Below the pieces are notes generated by a model. That model had not been told where the DNA came from, did no database searches, and saw only the letters and a list, made by a program, of their open reading frames with translations. Made by a program: the position numbers and the translations under genes. This document shows positions 11,731 through 24,339 of a DNA stretch of 64,000 bases, piece after piece. Source of the DNA: Bugula neritina (Eukaryota > Bryozoa > Gymnolaemata > Cheilostomatida > Bugulidae); contig OZ037770.1 in assembly GCA_964035545.1 (NCBI GenBank), positions 11,832,463-11,896,462 on the forward strand, written 5' to 3'. Within the stretch, counting starts at the first letter, position 1. Each line of letters opens with the position of its first letter.

Positions 11731-11995
11731 GTAAAAAAAATCTTGTTAAATTAACATTAATCAATACAGCTATTTCTGATGGAACTTTTAATAATTAATG
11801 AAGTTAAAAACAAAAGGTAGTATAATACAAGTTAGTTACAATTATTTGGGCAATAAAGCCCAGTAAAGTAAAAAAAATCTTGTTAAATTAACATTAATCA
11901 ATACAGCTATTTCTGACAGAACTTTTAATAATTCATGAAGTTAAAAACAAAAGGTAGTAGGCTATCATACAAGTTGGTTACAATTATTTGGGCAA
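11731..11995. repeat. Tandem direct duplication of a ~125-bp segment
   Basis: The segments 11731-11853 and 11868-11995 are near-identical: both begin GTAAAAAAAATCTTG, pass through AATCAATACAGCTATTTCTG and end ATTATTTGGGCAA. Only a few substitutions and one short insertion separate them, so the duplication is recent. Confidence 0.9.
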
Positions 11996-12461
11996 CAATT
12001 ACAGTCTTAGTTGTCTGCAACTTTAAACAAAAGGAAACTTTCCTCTTTCAGTTCTTGAGCTGCACTGACTCATCAAACAAAAGCTACCAATAAAAAGCTA
12101 TTGCAAAGGCTTTCACGAAAAGCTTTCATCAAACAATATTTTACTATAAAAGCTTATACAAAAAGCTTCTGTAACAATACCTCTGACTGTTCATAGCTTT
12201 CTTTTTCAGCTTGCTGGGGTGCACATAAAAAGCTGCTAGTTCACGGGCAAAAAGATATTATAATTCATAACCTATGTCTGTTAGTTTTGCCAGGAGAAGA
12301 ATTCTATATGCATTGATATTTGTGAGTATTGATAAAGGTTTATCTTTATTCTAATGTTGCTTATTGTGTACATTTTTGTGAGCATCAATTATGATAAATT
12401 GTTTGCTTTTCCTTCACTAGCTGTTCCTGTTTCTCCATTTGTATAATTGTTTGTTCTGCAG
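11996..12461. other. Non-coding, rich in AAAGCTT-like words
   Basis: Between 12060 and 12240 the word AAAAGCT or AAAGCTT recurs every 15-30 bp. No gene is visible. Confidence 0.4.
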
Positions 12462-12622
12462 TACCTCATGTGTATAGATTTTTAAAAAAGCTGAAGTATT
12501 TTGAGTGCAAAATACAGTTAATGAATCCAGTTGTTGCTATAGAAACTGAAGAGCATGCCTGGTACAGATCCGCAGCAAATAATTGGTCAAAAGAGTTTGT
12601 TGAAATATATTTACGTTACAAG
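12462..12622 (+). other. Isolated candidate coding exon (53 codons)
   Basis: A TTGTTCTGCAG acceptor and a GTTTTGTAT donor bound an open block that begins with two bases of a split codon and ends in phase 0. It reads PHVYRFLKKLKYFECKIQL, then NPVVAIETEEHAWYRSAANN, then WSKEFVEIYLRYK. The WYR followed by VEIYLRYK is faintly like a Tudor-domain core, which is speculation. No partner exon in matching phase was identified nearby. Confidence 0.3.
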
Positions 12623-13420
12623 GTTTTGTATATAAAAGACAATCATCAAAAGCCTATAAGAAATACTTCCATGTTTTTGCAAGACTTATGAAAGGTGTTT
12701 CTATTCATACAAAACTATTTTTTGTGTTAGTCAAATTGTTAAACTGCATGAAAGTAGCTTAAAAGTTGGTCTATATAATGCAATATATACACAGAACGTA
12801 CTTTATAATTTTCTAACAAAAAAAGAAATTCTTTACAAACTCAATTGAGTAACTATGACTTCTGGTAAACTACTTGAAACTGCATAATATTTTTAATTGA
12901 AATATTGTAAAGTATTTTTTGTGAACTGTTAATTTGCATTAAAACAATTGGTGATCCAATGCAATTAATTAGTGGAATACATTATACAGTCTGCATTAGT
13001 TTGATTTGAAATATATTATCATATATGTAGGATGAGCAAGGTGATAATTATAGTAATTCCATGAGCCTGAAATGCAGTGCACACCCTTGAAGTAAAGGCA
13101 CATATAATTCTTTCCTTTTAATCTCAAAGCTGGCTTCTAGCAATTGGCTCGTGACATTGGCAGGCCAGCAGACTTATTTCTGGGCTAGCCCAAAATTGTT
13201 GGTTTCCTTGGTGATGTCAACCCACAGTTTAATACCAAACTTACCACCCTGATGCATAACAAATTGTCTAATTCAGTGTCACTAACTCATGTTTATTTGA
13301 TTAGCTTGGAAACTTCACCCAAGTTTTTACTCATTTCTAAGGTATTTTTTTCAGTTATTCGAACTAATGCTAAGAATAACCTTCGATTTCAGTATATAAA
13401 ATGTTGGGTTGAGATTCCCC
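12623..13420. other. Non-coding sequence
   Basis: AT-rich with a slightly GC-richer patch at 13070-13250. No exon or RNA could be supported. Confidence 0.4.
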
Positions 13421-13421
13421 A

Positions 13422-13496
13422 GTTGCCCGGTTGGTGTAATGGTTAGCACACTGGCTTGCAAGTTAGAGCACTGCAGTTTAATTTATGGTGGGGCAG
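13422..13496 (+). repeat. tRNA-like (pseudo-tRNA or SINE head)
   Basis: TTGGTGTAATGGTTAGCACA resembles an A-box and D-arm, and the ends (TTGCCC and GGGGCAG) can partly pair as an acceptor stem. The expected B-box GGTTCRANTCC has decayed to GCAGTTTAATTTA. It is not an intact tRNA gene. Confidence 0.45.
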
Positions 13497-15468
13497 TTAT
13501 TTTAAGTAAAACTATTTTGAAAAATGCTCAGACCTTTAAAAACCTAAAAGCATCTGAATGGAGACCACAAGACGTACCTCAGAGCTAAACTGGCAGGAGT
13601 TAAGATTATCCAAAGATTATCTCTTAATAATCCGTTAATCAAAAATAATTTTAGCAATTAAAATATAAAGTGTGGTTTATAGCTAGCTGGATGTAACAGA
13701 AAGGATTCTTTTCTATAAAATCATACTTAAAACATATTGCTAGAAAAACGGAACCGTATTTGTTTGTAACACAGGCTACTGTTTTATTAGCCTACTGCAG
13801 CTGCTAATAGTCATACGTCATAGAATTAAGTAGGTCACTGGCATGAAAAGAAAATGCATATTTTAAAGAACCATCATTAGAATTTATAGCAGACATTTAT
13901 GCAGACATTGTTGATAAAAATTGTTTGAAAATTTGCTTATTGTCTGGCAAAATATTTATGTGATCTACAATTGGAATGGGCTTATACTAATAACTAACAG
14001 AAATATTATAATTATTATGCTGGCTTAGTTTATATGCAGTATAAAATACTGTTAGAGTTTTAACACACAGACAGTTCTGGCATCTTAAGTGTCTCTATAT
14101 AGAAGGACAATCTAAGCAACTTGTTTTGCTATACTTGGTTCTACAAATATATGTGTTAACTATGTATGGGTTGTATGAAACCCCTTCCTTCTTACTGAAC
14201 AACTTCTCATAAACATAAATAGCTCAAGTGTGTCATAGACTTATTTCTGACAATTTTATTCAGTTTTGTGTCTGACTGCCCATAAGTGTTGAAAGCCGGT
14301 CTAAAGTTGCAAATGCAATATTTGTAACCTCAATTGATGCACTTTTCTGTCTATTTAAAACACCTTGTAGCTCACAAGGTCAACTCTATCCGACTATTTC
14401 TAGCTTAGTTATAGCCGAGTCTTGGACTATCTCTTATACCTAATTTAAAATTTGCAGCAGAGTAAAGAAATAACTTGAATAATAGCTTATGTTATATAGC
14501 TAGCGTATAAACTAGCACCCAAACCAGAGCTTGTAGTAACGGTTGAAGAACTTAGCCTATTGAAACTACTCAATTAGTGCACCTAAATATATTAATTTAG
14601 TTTGTGGCGAATTGTTTTCATCACTCAACAAAGTTTTCAACTTGTTGAGCAACATATTGTTACCTTTAGATGTGGTGGTTTTAAACAAGTCTACTGACAC
14701 AGATTTATGCTAAAAATTACCATCTAATATGCACAAACTTCTTTTACCGCCCTTCTGTTATGAATATAATGCTTCATTATGTTAATAACTTAAACATCGT
14801 AGGCATCCAGGTTATTTTGATAAAATCAATTACTGTTAGTTGAAAGATCATACTTTTTTAGTTACATTCACAAAATATATAAAAAAAATCTCAACTCAAT
14901 ATACCAGAAAAAATGAATTAAAATATATGTGTTAATAGCACTGATATTGACGTGACCGTGGCACATGAAAAATCTGAAAGAAGAGTTGTCTTCTTTTTTT
15001 CTATATTAATATATAGAGCTTGTCGTGAAAATAAAGATTTTAAAAAAAAATATTGTGACCCTCTGGTAACTTCCAGAATTTAGAAAATTGGCTCATATAT
15101 TTCCTTTCATGTGGACAACAGCTCACTTTTTTTTAAATTTATTTTGAAGCTCTTTTCGTAAAAAATATTTAAAAGTAAAAAATCCAAACTTTTTACAAAT
15201 TGGTTCGGGCTTGATGTGAAAGGCATTTAGACGAAGATGTCAAGGTCACCATTAATAAATTAATTTTATCACAATACTGCACGGAAAGTTAATGAAGTGA
15301 GCTGAAAATTAGGTTGCTAGCATATTGATATACATTATATTGATTGTTGCAGTATTATTTTTTAAATTTGTTTTATCAGTTATGTTTAACTTCTTCATAG
15401 AGCTGCTGTTAGACTAAGAGTAAGACATAATATTAGCAACAATGATAATAATATTAAATTCACGAAGA
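13497..15468. other. Non-coding sequence
   Basis: About 2 kb of AT-rich DNA without recognisable genes. Confidence 0.45.
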
Positions 15469-15990
15469 AGTATCACTATCACTATGTACTTACTCTATGA
15501 GTATGACTATGACTATCAGTATCACTATGAGTGTCGTAATCGTATAAATTAATTATGAGTATGAGTATCACTATGACATTAACTCAATCAGTGATTGACT
15601 AATACTGTGAATATGACTATGCATAACTCAATGAGAATATCAATATGAAGATGGCTTCTAATTCTTGTAACTTTTGACTATGACGATGCTGATAGTGATA
15701 GTGATAATCACTGCCAGCCCAAGTCTCATACTCATAGTGATACTATTACTATTGTTTATTAGTATTAATAATTAGTATTACTATTAGTACAACTACTAGT
15801 ATTACTCATAGTTCTGTTAATGATAGTTTTAGAAGTTCTACTTCTACTTTTATAGTACGCTAGATTGTATATGTTGAACTCTACTCATTTTTTTACTACT
15901 AATGCTAATACTAATAGTAATAGTAATAATGATTATAGTTGTAATAATGATAGTAATACTAATGGTAATAATAACTATTTAAATTTGATA
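15469..15990. repeat. Low-complexity arm, left (TATGAC/TATCAC then ATTAGT-like hexamers)
   Basis: The outer part (15469-15720) is built of diverged hexamers such as TATGAC, TATCAC and TATGAG. The inner part (15720-15990) is built of ATTAGT, ATTACT and AATAGT words. The matching arm at 18990-19525 shows the same two zones in mirror order and complementary sense. Confidence 0.7.
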
Positions 15991-16733
15991 ATTTATGTTT
16001 TACAACAGCATTATCACTTATCAATTACATTGGTTCATAATATGCTTATTTTAATTTTGCTTTGTGTGTTTTGTCATGTTATAAAATTAAGTTCGTATGG
16101 TCATTTAATGAACTAGAGAACTAGCCAAATGTTATGTAACAGTTGCAATAATTTACTATAAACTCAGTGAAATTTAAAACCTAATTGATATTACTATGAC
16201 ATTGATTGTACAGAGGTAGCTAAAATATACATTAAATTACCAATAATTTTAACTCGCCAATACACTATGAGTAGAACAATCAAATGCAATGATAGAAAAT
16301 TAATTAGTCACAGCAGCCCGTTGCTTGAAGAACATCGAGCTACAGGTCTAAAATTATGTAGTTTTGCGATCCATTACATAACAAAATAATTTTTTTCAAA
16401 CTGGTTTAATACTTTTATTATGAACATGCTTATCAAAGTAACATGTTTGTAATGTATATTCTATTAAAAAGCAATCACATCAGGTTTTCAATTTGTATGT
16501 TGTACAATGTTTATTATGGTGACAAGTTACTAAATCATATGGTTCAGCTTTGTAAAGTAAAGCTGATAAAATAAATACAAGTATGTGATTGTTTTACTGC
16601 TATATATTAAATTTAAATAAGTTGAATAATATCCTAGTGCAGTGAATTAGATATTTTTTAGCTTTGGTACACCTGTTTGTTATAGGCTAACATTCCACCA
16701 ATAGAAGAATGGTGCAAGTAGAAGAAATTTCAG

Positions 16734-16905
16734 GCGCAGAAAGCTGGGGAGCAGTCAGAATGCTGCCAGAGTTGTGAAGAGGCACTTAAAAAATCTGAAT
16801 TTCAATAATGACATGACATTCGTAACATATCACCCTGGTGTATTTGAACTGACATGGCCAGCAGAGTTCTCGAAGTCACATTCAACAGCTATTTACATCA
16901 TCATG
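16734..16905 (+). other. Candidate coding exon, reading frame ambiguous
   Basis: An AAATTTCAG acceptor is followed by two overlapping open frames. One reads AQKAGEQSECCQSCEEALKK and stops at 16808. The other remains open to a possible donor at 16906 and includes NNDMTFVTYHPGVFELTWPA. Both look like coding sequence rather than random AT-rich translation. A single-base indel near 16805 would join them, which suggests either a decayed exon or a wrong boundary choice. The product is not recognised. Confidence 0.3.
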
Positions 16906-17189
16906 GTTAGCTTAAATTTAATTCCTTTATCAGTCTCTAATATATAGTTTGATATCTGCTGTAAATTCGCTTAAGGAGCATACACATAACCAAAACTGAG
17001 TTACACTATAGTATTTGTTCTTGAATATATTTACCAAGATAAGTAGATAATTTGCTAATTCATTAACAGTAAAATTATAATGATACAACAATTTTTCTTT
17101 TAGATGATTCAATCAATAACACAAGACACTACAACATGGTTTTGCAGTTATAGAGTATTAATTTTCTGGCTCTTTCCAAATCTTCATAG

Positions 17190-17317
17190 AAGGCAAAGAA
17201 AACCACCGTCAGCTTGCCTTTATAACTGAGTGCAAGCTTCTTCCACCTACAGATGATGATAAACAATTTGCTGATGTGGAACTTTCTAATTTTGTTTACA
17301 ATGAAGATAGATTATAG
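17190..17317 (+). other. Candidate terminal exon of an unrecognised gene
   Basis: A good pyrimidine tract and CATAG acceptor precede an open frame that reads GKENHRQLAFITECKLLPPT, then DDDKQFADVELSNFVYNEDRL, then TAG at 17315-17317. An AATAAA follows about 65 bp later. The composition is clearly protein-like. The phase (two leading bases) does not match the best donor of the preceding candidate exon, so the pair may be broken or not joined. It lies inside the segment bounded by the inverted low-complexity arms. Confidence 0.4.
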
Positions 17318-17381
17318 GACATTATTCTTTATGTAAAGATTGTCAAGTTTTGTTATAATTAAGAACAGTTTTAGTTTCAAT

Positions 17382-17387
17382 AAATCA
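17382..17387 (+). terminator. Candidate polyadenylation signal
   Basis: An AATAAA sits within TTTCAATAAATCAG, about 65 bp after the candidate terminal exon. Confidence 0.4.
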
Positions 17388-18989
17388 GTTCAACATTACG
17401 GACATCATTGCACAAACATTTTAATCTTTACTACCTACAAAGGTATCTGATGGACTACTTGAAAATACAAAACTATACTCCAGATACACAATGAACTGAC
17501 CAGCAAAGTTAAAATGAGTTGGAGATGTAGAACATAATATTTTGTTCAAGGCTTTTCCCTGCTGTTGGAACCTTCTACTTCAGAACACTGAATTGAACAA
17601 ACATATGTAGATATATAAAACTTTGCAAACAATAATAATGTGAAATTAGTTGCTAAGTATCACATTGCTAATAAATACAGCGTTGTGTAATGTTTTATTT
17701 AATTTTTTTTGAGCCATTTGATCTATAGGCCCGCATAGTAATTACTATATTATAACTAATAAATGGCAGACACATTATGTCAGACCAGTCTCCATTTAAA
17801 TAGAATAGTGTAGGCTATCAAATTTGTAGAAGTAAAAAACTTTCTTATTGAGTAAAATACTTACCTTTTTTTTCATGATGCCTCTACTGCTAAAAAGAGA
17901 AGTTTTTATCAATACAGCTCCATCAATCTGTATCCCGATGAAGCTAGTAGTTTAGGAACATTTGTGGCGGGGAGTGTAGGCTGAGCTGCAGTATAGGAAG
18001 AACCCCAACATATGTAATCTATTCAGCACATTATATGTATTGTAGAAATTTATTCAAAAAAGAATTTAGAAAATGCTTTATGAAGCATGAACAAAGTAAA
18101 AATTAATGCTGGTGAAAGTAATATTATTACACCCATTAGAGTTACTAGCAGCTATAGCATTAAAATTTGTATTTTTATAAAATGTGTCTAATTTATGCTA
18201 CAAAGTTATTACTGCCAAAGGTTACAAAATTTACCAGTCGCATTCATGCAGCTGATGGAGAATAACTAACCTTCACATGCAATAAATACAATTAGTAGCT
18301 CAATCTAAAACTAATGTTATGAGTATAAGTTATAGTTATTCTAAGGAATAATTGCAAAAAAAGTTACTTGGAGGAATTTAACTCTTATTATAATGTAATT
18401 ATCTTCCAAGATATATTACAACATCACTACTTGGATGCATACAATGTCATATTTATATTGGCATCAACATAATTTTCAATAATTTCCAATCTATTAACTT
18501 GAGCATTATGATTGTGATTATTTTTTAAATAAGGCGATGATTAGGCACTGTTGGTATTTTGGTTCAATTTATTTATAACTGTAACAGGCAGAGTTGTAAA
18601 TATAATGGATATATCAAAATTCCAATGGGTATAGTACTCTAACACAACATTGATACTAATAATTGTAGTCACTTACTCTTAGAGTTAGTGAATGATGATA
18701 CAGTCATAACAATTTGAATATCAATCAGCATTAGAGATAGACTGACTGCTTTATAATATTATAGTTATTATGTCAAATTGAATTTATTCACTATAACTAA
18801 AAAAATTATGATTATAATTATAAATTAAAATAATTTAAATATTATATAATATATTGATAATTATTGGAATCATAATTATATTTATTGTTATGATCATTAT
18901 GATTATAATTATTTAATATTATCTTTATGTTTGTATTTAAAGTTGTTCCTTAAATCTAAAGTTGTTTAAGTTTTATAAATTTATTATAA
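17388..18989. other. AT-rich sequence, nothing recognised
   Basis: The last few hundred bases become nearly pure A/T, grading into the low-complexity arm. Confidence 0.45.
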
Positions 18990-19525
18990 TTATATTACTG
19001 TATAAGTATTGCTATTAGTATTAGTATAATTAAATTATTATAATTTATATTTTATTATTTATATTTATTTTACTTTTTATTTTAAGACCAACAGTTCAAA
19101 TTAATACTTGTGTCGTTTGCTTTATATTATAACTTACAAGTATAACTATTAACATAATAATATTAGATTTGCTATTAGTATTACTATGAATATAAATATT
19201 TATGTTAATATAGCTATCGGTATAACTTATACTTATAGTTATAACTAATATTACAAGTATTACTGTTAGTATTACTGTATTAGTTTCGAAACTGATCCTG
19301 CTCCGTAACATTTACATACTGATACTGTCATATGATTATCATTATGACTAATAAGTAATAATGGTATTAATAAATATAACCATTGAATATTATTAATAAT
19401 AGTTCACCAATACTAATAGGCGATAGTCATAGACTTAGAGTGAGAGTCATAGACATAGACTAGTGATACTCATACTGATAGTCATAGTGATAGTCATAGT
19501 GATACTCATACTGTGATTCACTGAT
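18990..19525. repeat. Low-complexity arm, right (mirror of 15469-15990)
   Basis: The inner zone (18990-19400) is rich in ATTAGTATTACT-like words. The outer zone (19420-19525) is GATAGTCATAG/TGATACTCATAC, the complement of the TATGAC/TATCAC words of the left arm. Order and sense are inverted relative to the left arm. Confidence 0.7.
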
Positions 19526-21167
19526 TCAATTACAAATTTTAAAACTTGGTTTCACGTAAACAACTACTAACCTATACTTCATCACAAAACGGTTGAAAAT
19601 CATCATTTACTGCATATTTAAGAGTAATTTTCTGGTAGTGTGGTCGACATGATAATTGAAATTAAAATAGGAAAAATAATTATTTTGTGATTTACAGCAA
19701 GTTACAAACTAGCGAAATGGAATAGTCTATTTGAAAACAGTCAAATTAGTTACCTTTCTTGATGTTGCGTAGCTAACGTTAGTTATTAGTAGCCGCCCGA
19801 AGAGTAACATTCATGTGATTTGAGCTACGAATAACGAGAATCTGTGACAAACCCGCTTCTTAATAACTTTACGCGAAATAAACTCACGCTACAATAGGGC
19901 TATTTTGCCATCCCCACGTCAGAATAGGACACGGAGGGCAAGCTCGCGGGCAAGTCTGGGCAAGTCTAAGACACCTAATATGACCACTTTTACTTGCATT
20001 TTTGTAGTGTTTTCGTATAAGAAATTGGATAAAATGCTGATAAAACAGTTGAAAAGCATGCAAACTTTTGCTCAAATGTAATAAATAACCTGGATGCTTA
20101 CGGCCTTTAAGCACACTCCCATGTGAATGCGCCTTTACATCATTTTGCATATTCAATTATGCCAAAAGTATGCATAAATACTTAATCTTTTTGTTTATGT
20201 ATGCAGTGGTGTGTTCAAATGAATAAGCTTTGAAAGAACAATAGAAGTCAGTCAAGCAGTGAATGTAAAAGCTAATTAAAACTTTGAGCCTTTTCCAAAG
20301 CAGGTTTTAAATAGATTTTAAAGCAGCTCACCGGCTCGCCCATATTGCACTATTAAATTGTAAAAAGGTTTTATTGCATCATCTAATATTTCCTGTTTGA
20401 CTCAATCTAGATTTTAAGATGAAAAAGTGACACCCAAACCATGCTTACTCCATGGGAAGTACACATAATTTCTTATAATCTACAAACTTTTTCAGGATTA
20501 ACTTTGGTGAAACAGTCCTCTTGTCTCAGTATGTAAAGAAAATCAGTTTTATTAAAAAAAATAAGAACAAATTTGTAAAGTGGGCTGTAGGGGGTCTTTC
20601 CAAGAGCTAAACAGAAATATAATGTAGTAGTAGATAAGCAAACTGGGTATATTTTTGAAAAATTATATTTCTGTTAAAATTTTATAGTTTTTTGGTTATT
20701 TTGTAAAACATAATGTTACACAAAGGATGAAAAGCATTGAATTAAATATATAATAACAATTATTTTAAAAATCAATGGACATGTGTTCTGTTCTCACATG
20801 CAGCTATAAACAAAATTCATTGATTTGTAGCAAAATAAACTCAAAAGCTGCATTTCTTTGGTTAACGAATTACAAAAACTGAAAACTGTTAGTTGCAAAT
20901 GCTTATATTATGTTACTGAAATAAAATGCTTGTGATGAAATACTGATTATAGTATTAACAGCAATAGTCTGCGATAACATGACACATGTTAGGATACAAT
21001 ATGACAGCAATAAACACTTCCGAAATGAATGGCTGAAATATTTGCTGTGGTAAGTTCACTAGATGTAGAGGTGTTGAAACACAGTACTGATAAAGTAGCA
21101 TTCATGGGAACAATGGAATGGGATTTGAGTGCTAAGAAGATTACAGTAGATTCTTATTAAACATAAT
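19526..21167. other. Non-coding sequence
   Basis: No supported gene. A GC-richer patch at 19760-19980 has an open minus-strand frame (19884-20156) without any recognisable motif. The last five bases (21163-21167, ATAAT) are the left target-site copy of the next element. Confidence 0.4.
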
Positions 21168-22345
21168 AGTCTAGAAGTAACCTCCCAAAAAGTGCTCAAA
21201 AAATTGACTTATTACACTTTACTAGGTGGCCACTCAAAAAAAGTTGTTTCTATATCAGAATTTTGTGCTGATTCTGAATCTACAAACTCTAGAATTCTAT
21301 CTCTACCCAAACTCAAGTTATTGAAAAAACAAACCGACATTTTGAATGGGTGATAAAAATAAATGTGGATTGTGCAAAATAGTATCCAATTTTATCAAGC
21401 TATTTTGAAGAAAAAATATTTGCTGTAATACCAAAAATAATTGCCTCTTACTTAGAATTCTATGCTGATACTGAATTTAAAGACTGCAAGGCACTATCTC
21501 AAATTAAAACCAAGTTGTTTATCTAAACATATATGTTTGTTATGAATCGACATATTGCATGCGGCATAAGCATGCAGAATAATTTTATGACCAAGCTATT
21601 TATACAAAAATAAAAACAAAGTCATGCTGATGTGTGAAAAAATTATATTTATAAAATCATAGCACAAAATAAATGTTGAAATGAACAAATATTGAAATCT
21701 TTTGAGCACAGCCCAAGTGAATCATTTGCTAGTCTGTCAGTAACCGTTAAACATCTGCAAAAATCAACAAGATTCTGTAAAATTATTTAGAGGAACAGAA
21801 GCATGAGAGATGATCAAAATCAAATTGGTTGCATCAAAATATATAACAAATGTCTAAAAATATTGCTTTATTATGAAAAAGTATTCTCGCCATCATTGTC
21901 ACTGCCGTCAGTCTCATCAGCTTCTTCCCCAATATAGAGCTTCTTTTCAGACAATCCTTACATTGACAAACATCAGTGCATGCACTGCATTTGAGACTTC
22001 TGACATCCACATCTTGATATGTTGCAGTTGGTTTTACAGGAGCAGTTTAAATTTTGCAATATACATGTTCAGGTGTGGAAGCTTGAATCATCTACTTTAT
22101 ATTTATGCTGCCATGATTCTCAACAATCTTTTCATAATGTTCTGGGGGTGGTGCATCAATATAGGCTGTTGTCACCCTTCTTCAAATGGTTGCCTGATAA
22201 ATTGCTCTTTTTACGTGCAAATTTAATTAATCTTTTGTTGGAGGCAAACTGTATTAAGTTATTTTAGACGGCGAACAAAATACAGTGTATCGGACATTAT
22301 CTATATTTGAATTTCCTGCTCCATAAAGTTTATAGACAAATTATT

Positions 22346-22630
22346 CTACTTCAGCTGCTGTAATGGCTTACAGCTTAAAATATTTCCCAAGGTGTTTAAA
22401 GCTTCCCATACATGAATATTGTCTCGAAAGAAAGTAGGCTGTGCGCTATCCTTTTCCATAAAAAGCACTATAGTCGAATAACAACCTGTTAAAGCATGAA
22501 ATCTAGTAAGTGCTGCACACAACTGCATGCGGTCTGGATTTATTTGCTGCAATGTTGACATCCAAATACCTAATATGATTATGGTTTCCTCCCACCTAGA
22601 CGCTGTTTTTATTTTGTTACCATATATCAA
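22346..22630 (-). pseudogene. PIN/XPG-like element protein, C-terminal fragment
   Basis: The minus-strand frame contains RMQLCAALTRFHALTGCYST followed by VWEALNTLG. In a large family of element-associated proteins of cnidarians, molluscs and other animals, the corresponding segment is typically CxALxGFHAxTGCDSTS followed by FxxLG. Here the aspartate of GCD is replaced by tyrosine, which would remove a probable metal ligand. It continues the fragment at 22879-23304, separated by about 250 bp that may be an intron or insertion. Confidence 0.55.
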
Positions 22631-22878
22631 TATTACCTATATAACTGTTGAATTGATTGCTAAATAGCTAATATGCTAATAGCTATAGTAGCTAACATGA
22701 ATTATCTAGAATAATATTTTATTATTTTTACGAATTTGTGTGAGGCAAAAAGTAGTAATACATTAATAATAGTCACTATATATCTTTAATGGATGCTTAT
22801 TAACAAAAAATCTTTTCAAACAACAGGCAAGATGTATAGAATATACAAAATTAATAAGTTAATGCAAATCAAAGGAAT

Positions 22879-23304
22879 TTATTTATGTGCTAAATAACAA
22901 GCAATTGATCCAAGTTTATTTAAATATACATATATTTCAATAATATTAAAATAAGTTGCATACATGAAAATACATTTTACCAAAATAAATAACCAGCGTC
23001 TAAGTAGGAAATTTAGCTTAGTCTTTATCTGGGATGACACCATGATTATGACACCCGTGTAAAAATATAATTGGTAAGAAGGTAATGTTTTGCTAATAGC
23101 GAGACTTAGGATGAAAACATCAGTGTCTTGAGATTTGATTATTGCATGTAGGATTATGATGTTCATAAGATATTTTGCATGTAACAAAGTTTGTGTATCT
23201 GCTTCCTTACGATCTAATTGTAAGCATTTGAGTTCTGATTCCTTAAGAATTCCACCATGTTTGAAAAATTGTAGCTGAGCGCAATTTTTTTTGGTATGCA
23301 ACAA
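22879..23304 (-). pseudogene. PIN/XPG-like element protein, N-terminal fragment
   Basis: The frame contains DRKEADTQTLLHAKY and IIKSQDTDVFILSLA, then LYFYTG. Together with the HALTGC block downstream this matches the order EEADTxxLLHA, SPDTDV, FxTG, HAxTGCDS. Inference: the spaced acidic motifs (EAD, DTD, GCD) are like the metal-binding sites of FEN1/XPG/PIN nucleases (EAEA, DxD, GCDY). After about residue 95 the frame becomes AT-driven and unlike the family, so the true coding part probably ends there. It lies within the terminal-inverted-repeat element. Confidence 0.55.
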
Positions 23305-23959
23305 CTATAATAATAATATTGTTCTCTAAAATATTTTTACTCTATGTTTCACACAAAAATGCACCAGTCTCACACTCAGCTTGTTTTATTTGCTGATAAG
23401 AAATTATTATTTTTGTGACAAATGGCACACAGGAAAAAAGTACATGCCTATGATCTTTGAATAAGGCAGCCCAAGATCATTTTTCTAATGGTTGGCCTAA
23501 ATATAACCATATATATTTTAAATTATAGGGAAGCTTTAGGGTATTTCTTCTGTAACTATAACTGAGCTAAATTGACTCTAGAGTCATTATATTAAGATAG
23601 TATAAAAATATGCATTTTAAGTAATAGCATTGTTTTAAAAACCAAATTGCTTATTTATATATAGTTCAGCCTAAATTTATTGGCAAAGCTCAATCGTACA
23701 CATTTAAAATATTATCTTCTGGAGTCCAGATCAACCTGCTCATGCTTCGATCATTACTTTTTTGTAAAAGTAGTTATTATAATAAAAATTGTGAAGAAAA
23801 TCATTGTCAGACACAGATTTACTTATAATTCGGCTTTTTTATAGTTGATCAATTATGTTTGCCTTAAACTAAAAAAACCCATTCCATTGCTTGTTTTCGT
23901 CCATACAGTCCACTTATTTTCAGTTTTTTTCACAAGAAAATCACTAGAATTAAACTAAG

Positions 23960-24339
23960 AGAAATGAAAAATACATCTATGATTATCTGCAAAAGTTTTT
24001 GCTTGTATATATAATAAACTAGCTTCAATAATTTCAAGATAATATTTAATGAATTTGGACAAAGTTGTGGGGAAACAACTCCTATAAAATTTCAAAGAGC
24101 TTTTGTGACTAACTGGGTGGACAGAAAAATTTAGAGTTTTTATAACAGAAAAGTGAAAAGAGTATCTATAATTATCAGCAAAATTATTTTGCTTATATAA
24201 AATAAATTAGCTTGAATAATTTCAAGATATTTAGCCGATTCACAAAAACGTTAAGAGAAAACAACTCCTGATTAATTTTAAAAGTTTGAAGCGCTTTTGT
24301 GGCTAACTGGGTGCACAGAAAAGTCTAGAGTTTTCACAG
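23960..24339. repeat. Subterminal direct repeat of ~185 bp (two copies)
   Basis: Copies at 23960-24141 and 24147-24339 share, in order, TATCTATRATTATC, TAGCTTSAATAATTTCAAGAT, AACAACTCCT and GGCTAACTGGGTG-like blocks. They lie near the right end of the transposon, where subterminal repeats often bind transposase. Confidence 0.7.

Noticed and set aside
15865-16116. Asn/Thr-rich open frame
   Set aside because: It mostly translates the AATAGT-like low-complexity arm and has no homology-like content.
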